64,000 nt of DNA from Candidatus Pristimantibacillus lignocellulolyticus (GCA_023639215.1 CP097899.1:4212001-4276000), one strand, 5' to 3'; numbered from the stretch's first letter, positions 25,590-34,937 are shown. The notes: generated by a model not told the origin, from the sequence alone. Program-made: numbers and translations.

Positions 25590-26052
25590 TAAAAACGTCC
25601 AGTTCTACTTCAAAGATAGAATCTACAATGATAGGTAAGTTATCTCTAACACTTACAGCGCCAAATACCGATCTAGCATGTACGCCTTTGTCACCGAAAA
25701 CATCGTACATGAGATCAGAAATACCATTTAGTACTTTATGATGCTCTTCAAAGGATGGTTCTGCATTGACAAACCCTTGAAGTTTTACAACTCTTTTCAC
25801 TTTGTCTAAACTACCCAATGCGTCCTTCAATACGGCTAATAACTCTATACCAGTATTGCGAGCAAATTGGTAACCTTCTTCCGTTGTATAGTTACTTCCT
25901 AATTTGCCTTTAGGATTACCGCTAGGTCCTTTTCCAGATACAAACATTAACCCATTAACCATAACGAAATTCGTATATTTCCCTGCTGGATTACTAGCTT
26001 TAGGTAATTCGATATTTAACGACGTTAATCTTTCTTCGATTGAGCTAGTCAT
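25579..26052 (-). CDS. RidA/YjgF-family protein
   Basis: A 157-aa Rid-family protein of the longer YjgF-type. Core segments FVMVNGLMFVSGKGP and VHARSVFGAVSVRDNLPIIVDSIFEVEL; the Arg in ARSVFGA corresponds to the imine-binding Arg of RidA. It probably hydrolyses reactive enamine/imine intermediates. It overlaps genes at both ends: VanZ-like by 11 nt and a membrane protein by 1 nt, so it is part of a three-gene unit. Confidence 0.85.
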   Translation of the reverse strand: MTSSIEERLTSLNIELPKASNPAGKYTNFVMVNGLMFVSGKGPSGNPKGKLGSNYTTEEGYQFARNTGIELLAVLKDALGSLDKVKRVVKLQGFVNAEPSFEEHHKVLNGISDLMYDVFGDKGVHARSVFGAVSVRDNLPIIVDSIFEVELDVFNES

Positions 26053-26489
26053 TACATTCCCTCATTTACTTGAATGATTGATTGTGCTTGGTTTCTGTTA
26101 TGTAGAATTTTAATCGTAATACGATAAGCAATTATTCCGATTATTGTACCTATTATAATAGCGAGTAATGAATAGGATAACACAAGAAGACAGAATACAA
26201 AACTTGGAAGGAATAATGTTTCAAGTGCAATTTCGAGTTTACTTATCGTTGCAGCCCCAAAAATAATTGCAAATAGAGTATAAGTTGTTACTGATGTGCG
26301 CATAACCTTCCATATACCTTTGCAAATAAGTGAAGTACTAACTGCTGAAGTAAATATAAGTACAATAAGAGCTGTAGTAAATCCCGAATTGATATTAGCA
26401 TGGTCTGCTTTTAGAAGTAAACTTAAACATAGTAAAGTAAGGATACAATGCACTGTAGCGGGTATTAAGCGTAATGCAAAAATTTTCAT
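26052..26489 (-). CDS. Membrane protein, unknown
   Basis: A 145-aa protein with four predicted membrane helices and a short polar tail. ATG at 26489 has GGAGG at 7 nt; a TTG two codons earlier is less likely. Its stop overlaps the RidA start by 1 nt. Not recognised. Confidence 0.55.
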   Translation of the reverse strand: MKIFALRLIPATVHCILTLLCLSLLLKADHANINSGFTTALIVLIFTSAVSTSLICKGIWKVMRTSVTTYTLFAIIFGAATISKLEIALETLFLPSFVFCLLVLSYSLLAIIIGTIIGIIAYRITIKILHNRNQAQSIIQVNEGM

Positions 26490-26518
26490 GATCAATCCTC
26501 CAAAATCGCAACGAGTCG

Positions 26519-26556
26519 TTAGTTCAGTCTGAATTAATTAGTTCAGTCTGAATTAA
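26519..26556. repeat. Tandem 19-bp direct repeat (two copies)
   Basis: Unit TTAGTTCAGTCTGAATTAA occurs twice head to tail, upstream of the membrane protein gene at 26489 and about 35 nt past the stop of the VOC gene at 26592. It may be a regulatory site or replication slippage. Confidence 0.85.
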
Positions 26557-26591
26557 TGTGTAATTATCATGATGTATGTAAAATTTACGCT

Positions 26592-26957
26592 TTAGACGAG
26601 TCGCTGAATACATTCAACTCTATTATCAAATGGATCTCTAAACTCAAAACGTTCATATCCAGGTATCGGAACACACTCAACAATAGTAATACCCTGTTTT
26701 ATAAGTATATTTTGGATTGCGGTTAAGTCACTAACTTCATAACCGATATGAGCTTTTGTAAGGTTCCGTTCAACACCATCTTCTGAACCAATATGCACCT
26801 CGCGGTCACCTACTTGAACCCAAAATCCACCTCTACCTTGTAAGGAAGCGGGCTTCTCTATTTCTGGTAAGTTCAAAACTTCACAATAAAAGAGTCTAGC
26901 TGCTTGTTCCATACCTTTAGGAATAGTAATTTGAACATGATGTATTCCAATTATCAT
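26592..26957 (-). CDS. VOC/glyoxalase-fold protein
   Basis: A 121-aa VOC protein: IIGIHHVQITIPKGMEQAARLFYCEVLNLPEIEKP at the start (metal His in HHVQI), GVERNLTKAHIGYEVSDL in the middle and the usual terminal FRDPFDNRVECIQ with a Glu ligand. Possibly a dioxygenase or lyase; ligand unknown. Own ribosome-binding site. Confidence 0.8.
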   Translation of the reverse strand: MIIGIHHVQITIPKGMEQAARLFYCEVLNLPEIEKPASLQGRGGFWVQVGDREVHIGSEDGVERNLTKAHIGYEVSDLTAIQNILIKQGITIVECVPIPGYERFEFRDPFDNRVECIQRLV

Positions 26958-27075
26958 CTGTGCATCATCCTTAGCTATGAGATAATGAGTTGTAGCGTTT
27001 ACAGCATTGTAAATGAGTTTTAAATTCTAGCAACCCAATTAAATTATATCATATTTGTATAATAATGGTTCACAA

Positions 27076-27735
27076 TTACTTTCTTTTTGTAAAGGATGTT
27101 CTGAATTTATAAAGCAACCATGTCTTAACCATAGATTCACCCATCTTATGTATTGCTATTTTGTCTTTATATAGGAAATCGTTAAAATTAACAGGTAATT
27201 TAAACTTTGGTTGAACAGGAGTTTCCGAGATCCACTCATCGAATGAAATTTTCCCCTTTTCTACTTTGCTGAAATGACGTTCGGGTAATATATAAACAAT
27301 CCCTTTCGTCCAAGGTTCATTTTTCAAAGTTTCTGAATTAATCGAGAAATAATAGAAACGTTTGTTACATGACATAAAGCATCCATTGCGAAAGCTTCCA
27401 ATGACATTGTTTCTATTCAGCACTGCAAAAAATACAGGTAAAAATCCATCTTTTGATGAAAAAACAGCCTCGACATACTCTCCATTGAAAAGAGTCTGTT
27501 TACGTGGTACAAACTCGGTAATATTTTTATGGTTAGAACCATGCAACAGCATTTGCTTGTTGGTAGTAACATACTGCAGAAAACGATATTTTGGATATGT
27601 GCTTGAATAATGAATATTCCCTTCATGTTGATATGCATAATCTAGTATTTTTTCAAAATCTGAGATTTCTTGCTGCGAGAAGGATTGAACTGAATTAGAA
27701 TGAAATAATAGCTTCAATACACTGTGTAATAGCAG
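27076..27735 (-). CDS. Unknown protein, apparent CTG start, weak ADP-ribosyltransferase-like pattern
   Basis: A 219-aa soluble protein. It is listed from CTG at 27735 because AGGAGGG (plus 27742-27748) lies 6 nt before it; the first canonical start, TTG at 27717, is 24 nt from that site and has none of its own. The middle region has LLHGSN, then FVPR, then VEAVFSSKDGFLPVFFAV, then GIVYILPERHF, a spacing that resembles ART-fold or Tpt1-like toxins and transferases (LHGS, gap, P-R, vFas, vYvl). This is a pattern-level guess, not a recognised family. Confidence 0.55.
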   Translation of the reverse strand: MLLHSVLKLLFHSNSVQSFSQQEISDFEKILDYAYQHEGNIHYSSTYPKYRFLQYVTTNKQMLLHGSNHKNITEFVPRKQTLFNGEYVEAVFSSKDGFLPVFFAVLNRNNVIGSFRNGCFMSCNKRFYYFSINSETLKNEPWTKGIVYILPERHFSKVEKGKISFDEWISETPVQPKFKLPVNFNDFLYKDKIAIHKMGESMVKTWLLYKFRTSFTKRK

Positions 27736-27768
27736 AGAACTCCCTCCTAAATGGATGTTCTAAAGTGG

Positions 27769-28488
27769 TTAAATATCCAAAAAACGTCGGATAGTTTCAT
27801 ATAACTTTAGTTTTTCGGAATTTCGAATATCGTGTCCAGAATGGATAAATTGAACCTCATCAATATGATTGAATATTGTTCTATAATGCTCCATATGAGA
27901 GGGTTCGATTAGTGTGCCTTCTTGTGTCCCTCTAATAATAAGCGCTTCCTTATCAATATAATTAGTGAATTTGAACGATGTAGATTCGGTTCCGATTCCA
28001 TTAACTGCTTCCCTCGTTATATTTCTTGTTCTTTTAAAAGGAATAATATAATTATTGTAATAATCATCAACCCAGTTATAACCCATATCTTTATGCTCTG
28101 GTGGATAATCTTGAAGTATTACTTTATGGATATAATCAGGGTAATTCATGATATAGCCGAGCGCATAAGAAACGCCTCTTGAATAAGCGTAAATGTGGAA
28201 ATGAGTTAATCCAGCATGCTGAACTACGTTAATGATATCCTCGATATGATCAACAAGGTCATAGCCTACAATTGGAGATTCACTGAGTCCTCTTCCTCTG
28301 AACGACAATACAATGCCACGTCTAGGCCATATTTCTTGAAGAAGTTCTTCATATTCTTCAGCAGTCTCAGATAGACCCGGGCATACTAAGAGTGGTACTA
28401 ACGATAGGTTAGCATCTTCCTTCGAATCTAAGTAATGAATGTTTACCTTTGCTTGAATTATTTTTGAATGAATTTTCAGTGGGTTCAC
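27769..28488 (-). CDS. Alpha/beta hydrolase
   Basis: A 239-aa alpha/beta-hydrolase: nucleophile elbow AYSRGVSYALG (Ser in YSRG), oxyanion region LLVCPGLSETAEEYE, and a C-terminal His in HSGHDIRN. The listed GTG has a poor ribosome-binding site; CTG three codons inside (28479) sits 5 nt after AGGTGA and may be the true start. Substrate unknown. Confidence 0.8.
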   Translation of the reverse strand: MNPLKIHSKIIQAKVNIHYLDSKEDANLSLVPLLVCPGLSETAEEYEELLQEIWPRRGIVLSFRGRGLSESPIVGYDLVDHIEDIINVVQHAGLTHFHIYAYSRGVSYALGYIMNYPDYIHKVILQDYPPEHKDMGYNWVDDYYNNYIIPFKRTRNITREAVNGIGTESTSFKFTNYIDKEALIIRGTQEGTLIEPSHMEHYRTIFNHIDEVQFIHSGHDIRNSEKLKLYETIRRFLDI

Positions 28489-28521
28489 CTACTATATCTA
28501 TTGGGATAATATTCTATCCCC

Positions 28522-29049
28522 TTATTTGTCTGCTATGTTCAATGACTTCACCATATAGACTATTAGTTCATCATCGACGATAAATGTGTGACCTGGCGAC
28601 ACATACTCATTGTTGTAAGTAAGACCATTACCATCCAGAATATAACCACGCTTACCATACATTCTTTGTGCATTACCATAGTCTCGATATAAACCGACTC
28701 CCAAACCTATTATATTCCCAGTTCGAGATGCAATTCTCTCACACTGATCCATTAAGCTGCTTGCAATCTTATTTCTTCTAAACTCTGGAAATACATTCAG
28801 GTCATTTATTTCTGGAATATTGTTATGTAGGAAATACGGGTACTTGGATTCATATAATAGATGACAACAGCCAGCTAGTTGATTATGGAAATAAGCAATT
28901 AATGTAATTCTCTTGCCGCTCCCATTCTCTTGTAGACAGTTATGGTAATAATCGCTCTTGCAATACCAAGGAAATTGTATAGAAAAATGTGTATCCATCA
29001 TTTCTGCTTCTTCTGCCGTTGAAAGTTGCTTAATACTTATATTGTTCAC
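28522..29049 (-). CDS. GNAT-family N-acetyltransferase
   Basis: A 175-aa acetyltransferase with motif A FPEFRRNKIASSLMDQCERIA and motif B GNAQRMYGKRGY. The acetyl-CoA loop RRNKIA is slightly off the consensus RxxGxG (N replaces a Gly). GTG start with GAGGTGA. Substrate unknown. Confidence 0.8.
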   Translation of the reverse strand: MNNISIKQLSTAEEAEMMDTHFSIQFPWYCKSDYYHNCLQENGSGKRITLIAYFHNQLAGCCHLLYESKYPYFLHNNIPEINDLNVFPEFRRNKIASSLMDQCERIASRTGNIIGLGVGLYRDYGNAQRMYGKRGYILDGNGLTYNNEYVSPGHTFIVDDELIVYMVKSLNIADK

Positions 29050-29100
29050 TGTTTCACCTCAAGTATAGATAAATAAAAATATGGTTAATGTCATTAATTG

Positions 29101-29991
29101 TTATAGTTGAATAATCATTTCTTTGACAAATACAGCAGTTCCAGTTATAGATACATTGATACTTTCATCGGATCTCATTGCAGTAACGATGACTCTGCCA
29201 TCTCTTCCTATTTCTTGTCCTTGTTCAACGATTAGCATAAAATGATCAACTTCTCTATTCATGTATTTTAGATAGTAAGCTCCCATTACTCCAGAAGCAG
29301 TTCCTGTCACAGGATCCTCTATTGTTCCAGAAAAGGGTGATGAAAAATGTCTTGCATGCATAAATGCGTCACTATGTTCAGTCTCTAAACAAAATGGATG
29401 TATTGAAGCTCTTGGGTTATCTAATAAGATTTGAGGAAACTCATTACTCGATGGATTCATTCTTTTGAAGGCATCTAATCGCAATATAGGAATTAATAAC
29501 GTCCATGTACCTGTGCTGCCGTATACAATTGGTATGGATCCATCTATATCATGGTTAGATAATCCTATTGATTGAGCGAGTTTATCAACATCACCATTAA
29601 ATGGTTGGAAAGTAGCTGGACTTTGATTCATCTCAATAAATAATATACGATTCTGCATTGAAAAATTAATTTCAAGTATACCAACATTAGTCTCAATTCG
29701 AATTTGATTTTTATCACCTAACAACCCTCGAGTCTTTAGACAATAAAGTGATGCCATGGTTGCGTGCCCACATAAATTTATTTCATGTCCTGGAGTGAAA
29801 TACTTCAACTTTACTTCTGCAACTTCGGATTTCAATATAAATACAGTTTCATTAAATCCCACGTTATATGCTATTTTTTGCATCTGATGTTCAGTTAATA
29901 ATTCCTCACTCAGGACAACTCCTGCTGGATTTCCTTTATTCGGAATAGTAGAAAAAGCATCATAGTGATATACAGTAATGTGTGTTCTCAT
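29101..29991 (-). CDS. PhzF-family isomerase
   Basis: A 296-aa PhzF-fold protein of normal length. Catalytic Glu in GFNETVFI (about residue 47), GHATMAS, and the second-domain DPVTGTASG with GAYYLKY. Members include phenazine isomerases and many of unknown role. GAGGGAT precedes the ATG. A lone gene here; no phenazine genes are nearby. Confidence 0.88.
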   Translation of the reverse strand: MRTHITVYHYDAFSTIPNKGNPAGVVLSEELLTEHQMQKIAYNVGFNETVFILKSEVAEVKLKYFTPGHEINLCGHATMASLYCLKTRGLLGDKNQIRIETNVGILEINFSMQNRILFIEMNQSPATFQPFNGDVDKLAQSIGLSNHDIDGSIPIVYGSTGTWTLLIPILRLDAFKRMNPSSNEFPQILLDNPRASIHPFCLETEHSDAFMHARHFSSPFSGTIEDPVTGTASGVMGAYYLKYMNREVDHFMLIVEQGQEIGRDGRVIVTAMRSDESINVSITGTAVFVKEMIIQL

Positions 29992-30157
29992 ATTTGATGA
30001 TCCCTCACGTCTCTATCATTTTATTTCATACATCAATACCTGAACAAATCAACCAACCGTTTTCCTTATGAACTCCCGTAATTAAAGAAATTAGAGACTA
30101 ATTATATTGTCATAAGCTTACGAAAAAGCTTCAGATTAGTCATCTGCTTGTAGTAGT

Positions 30158-30964
30158 TTATTTTGTACCAATACAATAAAAAAATGAGCCCGAATAAAAT
30201 CTATTAGCATCTTGGCAGAAAATTTCTACTTTCCGGACAAGGTCAATACGTTGATCCTCCGTTATTAATTGCTCTTGAACAAGATGTTTTGCTTGATTTC
30301 TACCCATTGCTAATCGTAAAGGGAATGGAATCTCATCATAAAACCCAGTAAAATCACTTGTATCGGTAATAACTTTCACATCGTCAATACCAACTGATTT
30401 ATATAGAGAAAATAACTTCCTTCCAATTAAACGATCTGTACCGTTCGTTTTTGAGTACTGTACATTAGCTCGAATTAACTCCGAAAATTCATGAGCAAAG
30501 GGATAGAAGATCATCGTTTCATCATCAACATCGACACAGATAATGGTTCCGTTAGGTTTACAAACTCGTCTCATCTCTTGAATAATATTTTCCGGATGTT
30601 GATTATGCATTAGTACTAAGCGTGTATATACAAAATCGAAAGTATTATCTTCATATGGTAGTGCAGTAGCTTCAGCTTGTAATACTGTAACGTTATTCTG
30701 ATGCTTACATTCTAAGTTTGTTAATATATCTTTGCTACTATCTATTCCTATAAATTCGACCTGTGGTAACATAGGAGCAAATAAATTTAGCATCGCACCA
30801 GTTCCGCAACCAACATCAAGAACTTTACTTGAATGAATTAATCCGTGATTAAGAAAAATACTCGTAATCGTTTTCGAGTGATTATCAACATTTTTAGTTA
30901 GTCTTTCTATTTCGATTAGTTTTAATTTGTCTTCAAATGTATCAAAAGAATATGTGTTCTTCAT
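30158..30964 (-). CDS. Class I SAM-dependent methyltransferase
   Basis: A 268-aa methyltransferase. Motif I is VLDVGCGTGAML (about residues 43-54), then the acidic FIGIDSSKD, motif IV DNTFDFVYTRLVLMH and the post-motif RRVCKPNGTIICVDVDD. Probably a small-molecule methylase; the substrate is unknown. GAGGGATG supports the ATG. Confidence 0.85.
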   Translation of the reverse strand: MKNTYSFDTFEDKLKLIEIERLTKNVDNHSKTITSIFLNHGLIHSSKVLDVGCGTGAMLNLFAPMLPQVEFIGIDSSKDILTNLECKHQNNVTVLQAEATALPYEDNTFDFVYTRLVLMHNQHPENIIQEMRRVCKPNGTIICVDVDDETMIFYPFAHEFSELIRANVQYSKTNGTDRLIGRKLFSLYKSVGIDDVKVITDTSDFTGFYDEIPFPLRLAMGRNQAKHLVQEQLITEDQRIDLVRKVEIFCQDANRFYSGSFFYCIGTK

Positions 30965-31006
30965 AAAACATCCCTCATTCTAGTTTAGTTAAATATAATG
31001 TAATAT

Positions 31007-31807
31007 TTAGTGTAAACTTTCGTTAACTACTCTTAATAGCTCCTCTTTGTGGTCTGGATGACATGCTATTAAATAAGGTTCTTCATTCATTCCTATAAAT
31101 TCATTACCGTCAAAGTCGATAACGATTCCGCCAGGTTCTTTAACCATTAGAATCCCAGAATATAGGTCGTCACCCTCGGAATTATATAAAATAATCCCAT
31201 CAATATCTCCCTTAGCTAACATACACCATTGCAGTGTTGGAGCCCAAAGTCGCATCATCCTCTTGAATTTCACATCAATATGATGTCTCAACCGAACCGC
31301 AACCGCGTCGTTTTGTACTTTATGACCTTGAATCCAACCAATATTCCCTCTGAATATATTAGCGTTTCTATTAACCAACATTGGTAACCCATTACATGTT
31401 GCCCCACTGTCCTTCTCAGCTATAAATAATCGATTTGTCATCGGTTCATAGATGACTCCAAGAACGGGCTCAGATCGATAAAGTAGTGTGATTGACGTAG
31501 AATATACAGGAAGACTTATTGCAAAGTTGTTTGTTCCGTCTAGCGGATCAATTAACCAAAGCCAATCACTTGGTACTCCTAGATCGCCAATCTCTTCACT
31601 GTGAATTTGATGGTTTGGAAATGCTGTTACAATTGCACTGACAATTAATTGTTCAGTCAAATGATCCACTTCTGTTACTACATCTCCGAACTCATCTTTC
31701 ACCTCTAAGCCTTTATAGTTATCGAATTTACTTTTTGCTATATCACCAGCTTGAATAATGATTGATTCACATAATTTTCTAGCCGCTTTAATAATCTGAC
31801 CGTTCAT
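31007..31807 (-). CDS. Inositol monophosphatase-family protein
   Basis: A 266-aa IMPase-fold phosphatase. Metal ligands are Glu in HSEEIGD, DPLDGTNNFA, and the downstream Asp in GDDLYSGILMVKEPGG, where family members usually have WDxAAG. Acts on inositol phosphates, fructose bisphosphate or PAP; not distinguishable. Start at 31807 has GAGGTG; the longer reading to 31819 is not needed. Confidence 0.85.
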   Translation of the reverse strand: MNGQIIKAARKLCESIIIQAGDIAKSKFDNYKGLEVKDEFGDVVTEVDHLTEQLIVSAIVTAFPNHQIHSEEIGDLGVPSDWLWLIDPLDGTNNFAISLPVYSTSITLLYRSEPVLGVIYEPMTNRLFIAEKDSGATCNGLPMLVNRNANIFRGNIGWIQGHKVQNDAVAVRLRHHIDVKFKRMMRLWAPTLQWCMLAKGDIDGIILYNSEGDDLYSGILMVKEPGGIVIDFDGNEFIGMNEEPYLIACHPDHKEELLRVVNESLH

Positions 31808-31973
31808 TTGGCACCTCACCTATATTTTAATTAATAATTTGAAGTGAATCCCATATCGGAATTTTCAGACAATTGTAACTTTAAATTCCTTAATATGGCA
31901 ATGCGGTATTGTTGAGTAATTTCTAGAATTTCATCATTCTTTGAGGGTTGATTCATTAATCATCAGTAGAAAA

Positions 31974-32018
31974 CGAGGACAACTTTTAGAAGCGGTCTGC
32001 ATCTCTAAGTTGTCGTCG
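31974..32018 (-). terminator. Terminator-like hairpin after a two-gene unit
   Basis: Arms CGAGGACAACTT (31974-31985) and AAGTTGTCGTCG (32007-32018) pair with one mismatch. On the minus strand the stem is followed by TTTTCT. It lies about 90 nt past the stop of the 118-aa gene. Confidence 0.6.
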
Positions 32019-32107
32019 AATTTTCTCGATATAAAGTTTGATGTATTATTCAACAAATGTACTTATTTGTGCAATAAGAGTTGTGTCAATGATTCCAACT
32101 AAGATAG

Positions 32108-32464
32108 TTATTTGTTTCTAGTTATCTTATGTTTACTAACATACTTCCGTATGAAGTAATAAGATGTGGCAAAGAGTATAAATAATCCAATTATTTCAAA
32201 TAAATCATCTAGCCCAAATGGTTGGTCAACACCTAATAATACGTACGGACTAGACCAATATGCTATGTGTAATGTGCCATTTGATTGATTGAGAAAGTCA
32301 GCGTCTATAGTTATTTCATTTGATAACTCACTAGATAAATCGCTTGAAAATTCACTTGAAAGATGTTGCGTGTTCAAATAACCTTGTACAACTTGCCAAC
32401 CAATAATTAACGACATTAACAATACTGAAAAGAGTATCGATTCAATCAATATTCTTTTATTCAT
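32108..32464 (-). CDS. Membrane protein, unknown
   Basis: A 118-aa protein with an N-terminal and a C-terminal membrane helix (about residues 8-28 and 88-108) and an extracytoplasmic loop rich in Ser (SSEFSSDLSSELSNE). It overlaps the upstream gene by 8 nt, so the two are co-translated. Not recognised. Confidence 0.6.
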   Translation of the reverse strand: MNKRILIESILFSVLLMSLIIGWQVVQGYLNTQHLSSEFSSDLSSELSNEITIDADFLNQSNGTLHIAYWSSPYVLLGVDQPFGLDDLFEIIGLFILFATSYYFIRKYVSKHKITRNK

Positions 32465-33179
32465 TGATTATCATCCATTCTTTATTCTGCTGAACTAACC
32501 AAGTATTGTAGTCAGTAATTTCATCTTTTAGATCGTAAACTTTATCCATATCCATGTAATGTCCTATCACAGTAAATGGTATTCTAATTTCAAGTTTGTT
32601 TATTTCCATCTTTGAAAAATCAATAAATAAACCTTCTTTTGAAATTTCTAGAAGTGTTTTTGAAATATCACTAGGTATAGGAGTAATCTGTTTTCTTGTA
32701 AATTTTTTTAACTTGAACGTCATAACATTTGACAATATCAATTCATAATCTAGTAGCTCACTTACATAAATTTTATTGAACCAACCATCATCATGTGCAT
32801 AGTATGCAAATCTATGTTTGGGTATAACGTGTAAAGGTTTAGCAAGATGACCAAAGTAGAGTAGCTCAGCAATTTGAAGTGAACTCAAATTATCAAGATC
32901 TTCTTCTTTATTGAAATCTACCCAACAAAAATCCCCATATCCGTATACATCATCTTCAATTAACTCATCAATTTCTTGAGTTGTTGTATATTCGAATCTA
33001 GAGGCTAGGTTTAACTGAGTATTATCGAACTTATGTTTCAACAGGATGAGATTTTCTGGTCTATGTTCAACAGACGACATAAACTCATAAAATTCTATCC
33101 CGTATGAGTAAAAGCAATTATTAGCATACTCGCTACCGTTTACATAGATTAAATCTCGTATATTCTTTTTCTTTTTCAT
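32457..33179 (-). CDS. Soluble protein of unknown function
   Basis: A 240-aa protein, mildly acidic, without membrane segments. It starts MKKKKNIRDLIYVNGSEYANNCFYSYGIEFYEFM. Related Bacillales proteins are sometimes labelled 'oxalate:formate antiporter', which cannot be right for a soluble protein. Conserved-looking stretches are GYGDFCWVDF and FAYYAHDDGWFNKIY. ATG at 33179 has GAGGGAT. It overlaps the following membrane protein gene by 8 nt. Function unknown. Confidence 0.65.
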   Translation of the reverse strand: MKKKKNIRDLIYVNGSEYANNCFYSYGIEFYEFMSSVEHRPENLILLKHKFDNTQLNLASRFEYTTTQEIDELIEDDVYGYGDFCWVDFNKEEDLDNLSSLQIAELLYFGHLAKPLHVIPKHRFAYYAHDDGWFNKIYVSELLDYELILSNVMTFKLKKFTRKQITPIPSDISKTLLEISKEGLFIDFSKMEINKLEIRIPFTVIGHYMDMDKVYDLKDEITDYNTWLVQQNKEWMIINE

Positions 33180-33316
33180 TAGAAAATCCCTCAATAATGA
33201 TTTTTTCTTAGTGGAAGATTATCCCAGCTCTATTTGCAGCTAGGACGCTACCAAAAAATTGAGAATTCTTATATTATACAATAATAGGTAATTAATGATT
33301 TTTAAAAATATTGATA

Positions 33317-33338
33317 AAGGCTAGCGTAAGCTAGCCTT
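33317..33338 (-). terminator. Terminator overlapping the MOSC stop codon
   Basis: AAGGCTAGC-GTAA-GCTAGCCTT is a perfect 9-bp stem. The MOSC stop codon lies in its first arm on the minus strand. It is followed by TTATCAATATTTTT, a weak T-run. Confidence 0.6.
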
Positions 33339-34059
33339 CAACTAAATAAACGGAGTCATTTGCTGTAACAGTTCCTACTCTTGTTATATCAGCATATAAA
33401 CCAAATTGTAGATTCATATTTTTATTAATGAGTTTTAATATGTTTACATCCTTTTCTAACGTATCAGGGTCAATCGTAATCATAGCACAGCGTTCACAAG
33501 GATACTTAATGGTAAGTTCACTATTACCGATAATTAGTTCACGGCCAATGAGCTCATTTTCCTCAATACCTTCTGCTAGCGTGATATAGAAGTTCGCTCT
33601 GAATCTGCGGTGATCAATTTGCTGGCCATAAAGCTCTTGAAGCCTCTCTATGGAACGATCTGTAATAATAAGTATACTCGCATCATCAACGCCAAGTAGG
33701 GTATTAGCATTAAGATCAAACTGTTCCATCGCTATCGTTGTTTTGGAATACTGCTGGATTTCTTGGAGTAGCTGCTCATCCCAGTTATAGCACACTCCAC
33801 TTGGTGATTTAATTGACACAGTCAATTCATCTTCGCCTGGAGATGAGACTAATTGTGCATGATAGCCGATCATTTCTGGTATTTTTCTAGCAGTGATATA
33901 ACGAGCCCAACCTGTCTTCTCATTGTTTACAAAAGCATACCCTCGATCGCCCAATATACCATACGGTGCTAATTGTACAGTTTCTAATATCTCCCCAGAA
34001 AAAGACTTCACAGGATACCTATTTATTTCAATGAGTTTACCTATTTGTGTGGTTTTCAT
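33331..34059 (-). CDS. MOSC-domain protein
   Basis: A 242-aa protein with an N-terminal MOSC_N beta-barrel (IGKLIEINRYPVKSFSGEILE, about residues 5-25) and a C-terminal MOSC domain whose Cys is in IKYPCERCAMITIDPDT. MOSC proteins bind molybdenum cofactor or pyridoxal-type sulfur carriers and reduce N-hydroxylated compounds (mARC/YcbX-like). AAGGAG supports ATG at 34059. Substrate unknown. Confidence 0.82.
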   Translation of the reverse strand: MKTTQIGKLIEINRYPVKSFSGEILETVQLAPYGILGDRGYAFVNNEKTGWARYITARKIPEMIGYHAQLVSSPGEDELTVSIKSPSGVCYNWDEQLLQEIQQYSKTTIAMEQFDLNANTLLGVDDASILIITDRSIERLQELYGQQIDHRRFRANFYITLAEGIEENELIGRELIIGNSELTIKYPCERCAMITIDPDTLEKDVNILKLINKNMNLQFGLYADITRVGTVTANDSVYLVEG

Positions 34060-34110
34060 AGTATGTAACTCCTTCATTTATCTCGTGCTGATCGGTAATG
34101 ACTTGAGAGT

Positions 34111-34890
34111 CTAACCTAATTGCAAATTACTTCGTAGTTTCCACCCGTCGATATTGAATCCACCTGTCTCTTTCAACACATAATCCACCATATTATTATA
34201 ACAATGAATCATCTTGTCAGCATTGTCTGCATTTAATGCTTCAATAAACATAATGCTAAATTGTTGGTCTGGAAAAGGATGTTTCAAATACTTTCTCAAA
34301 TAAGAATCTTCCGTTAAGTATCGACTAATTTGGTAATGTGGAATTTGTTCTAATTGAAGTACAGAACAATACATATCGAATAAATTACATAAAGAATTAT
34401 AATAAACAAATGAGAAATCAGATCTTTTTTGTTCTAAACAATCCAATAAATTATCGTAAGCGTCCCATAATGAATATTTTTTCATTTCAATCAGTGATGG
34501 TGATAAGGTTTCGTAACTTTTGGCTTTCCAATCTAATGCTTCCAGCTTCAATTGCTCAATATTGCCAGTACGATCAAAAAGCACTTTGCCAGTAATAAAT
34601 TGAACCATTGCCATCGTCCGATGTTCATTAAAATCTTCTTCAAAGTAATACCTTATTTGCTGAGGAGGATTTGCAAAATACTCAATTAACCATCCGTCCA
34701 TTATACAATTTCCTCTTTCTCTCCACTGTGTCTCTTCAGAAAGTATGATATGAATATCAATATCTGATCGATTAGATGGCTCTCCAGTGATATAACTTCC
34801 ACATACTAAAGCCCCAACAACATCTTCGTTCTCTTTCCAAGTGGATAAAAATTGCTCTACTGCTAATTCCCATGGTTGTATATCTATCAC
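34111..34890 (-). CDS. Nucleotidyltransferase-fold protein (ANT-like)
   Basis: A 259-aa protein with the NTase motif GSYITGEPSNRSDIDIHI (about residues 29-46), including both catalytic Asp, and an all-helical C-terminal half, as in aminoglycoside/lincosamide adenylyltransferases. The listed GTG starts directly on the AAAAGGT ribosome-binding site, so an inner ATA codon (34881), followed by QPWELAVEQF, may be the true start. Substrate unknown; no direct evidence of drug modification. Confidence 0.8.
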   Translation of the reverse strand: MIDIQPWELAVEQFLSTWKENEDVVGALVCGSYITGEPSNRSDIDIHIILSEETQWRERGNCIMDGWLIEYFANPPQQIRYYFEEDFNEHRTMAMVQFITGKVLFDRTGNIEQLKLEALDWKAKSYETLSPSLIEMKKYSLWDAYDNLLDCLEQKRSDFSFVYYNSLCNLFDMYCSVLQLEQIPHYQISRYLTEDSYLRKYLKHPFPDQQFSIMFIEALNADNADKMIHCYNNMVDYVLKETGGFNIDGWKLRSNLQLG

Positions 34891-34937
34891 ACCTTTTCAT
34901 AAAGTTTTATAAGCATCCTTTAAAATAATGAAGGTTT

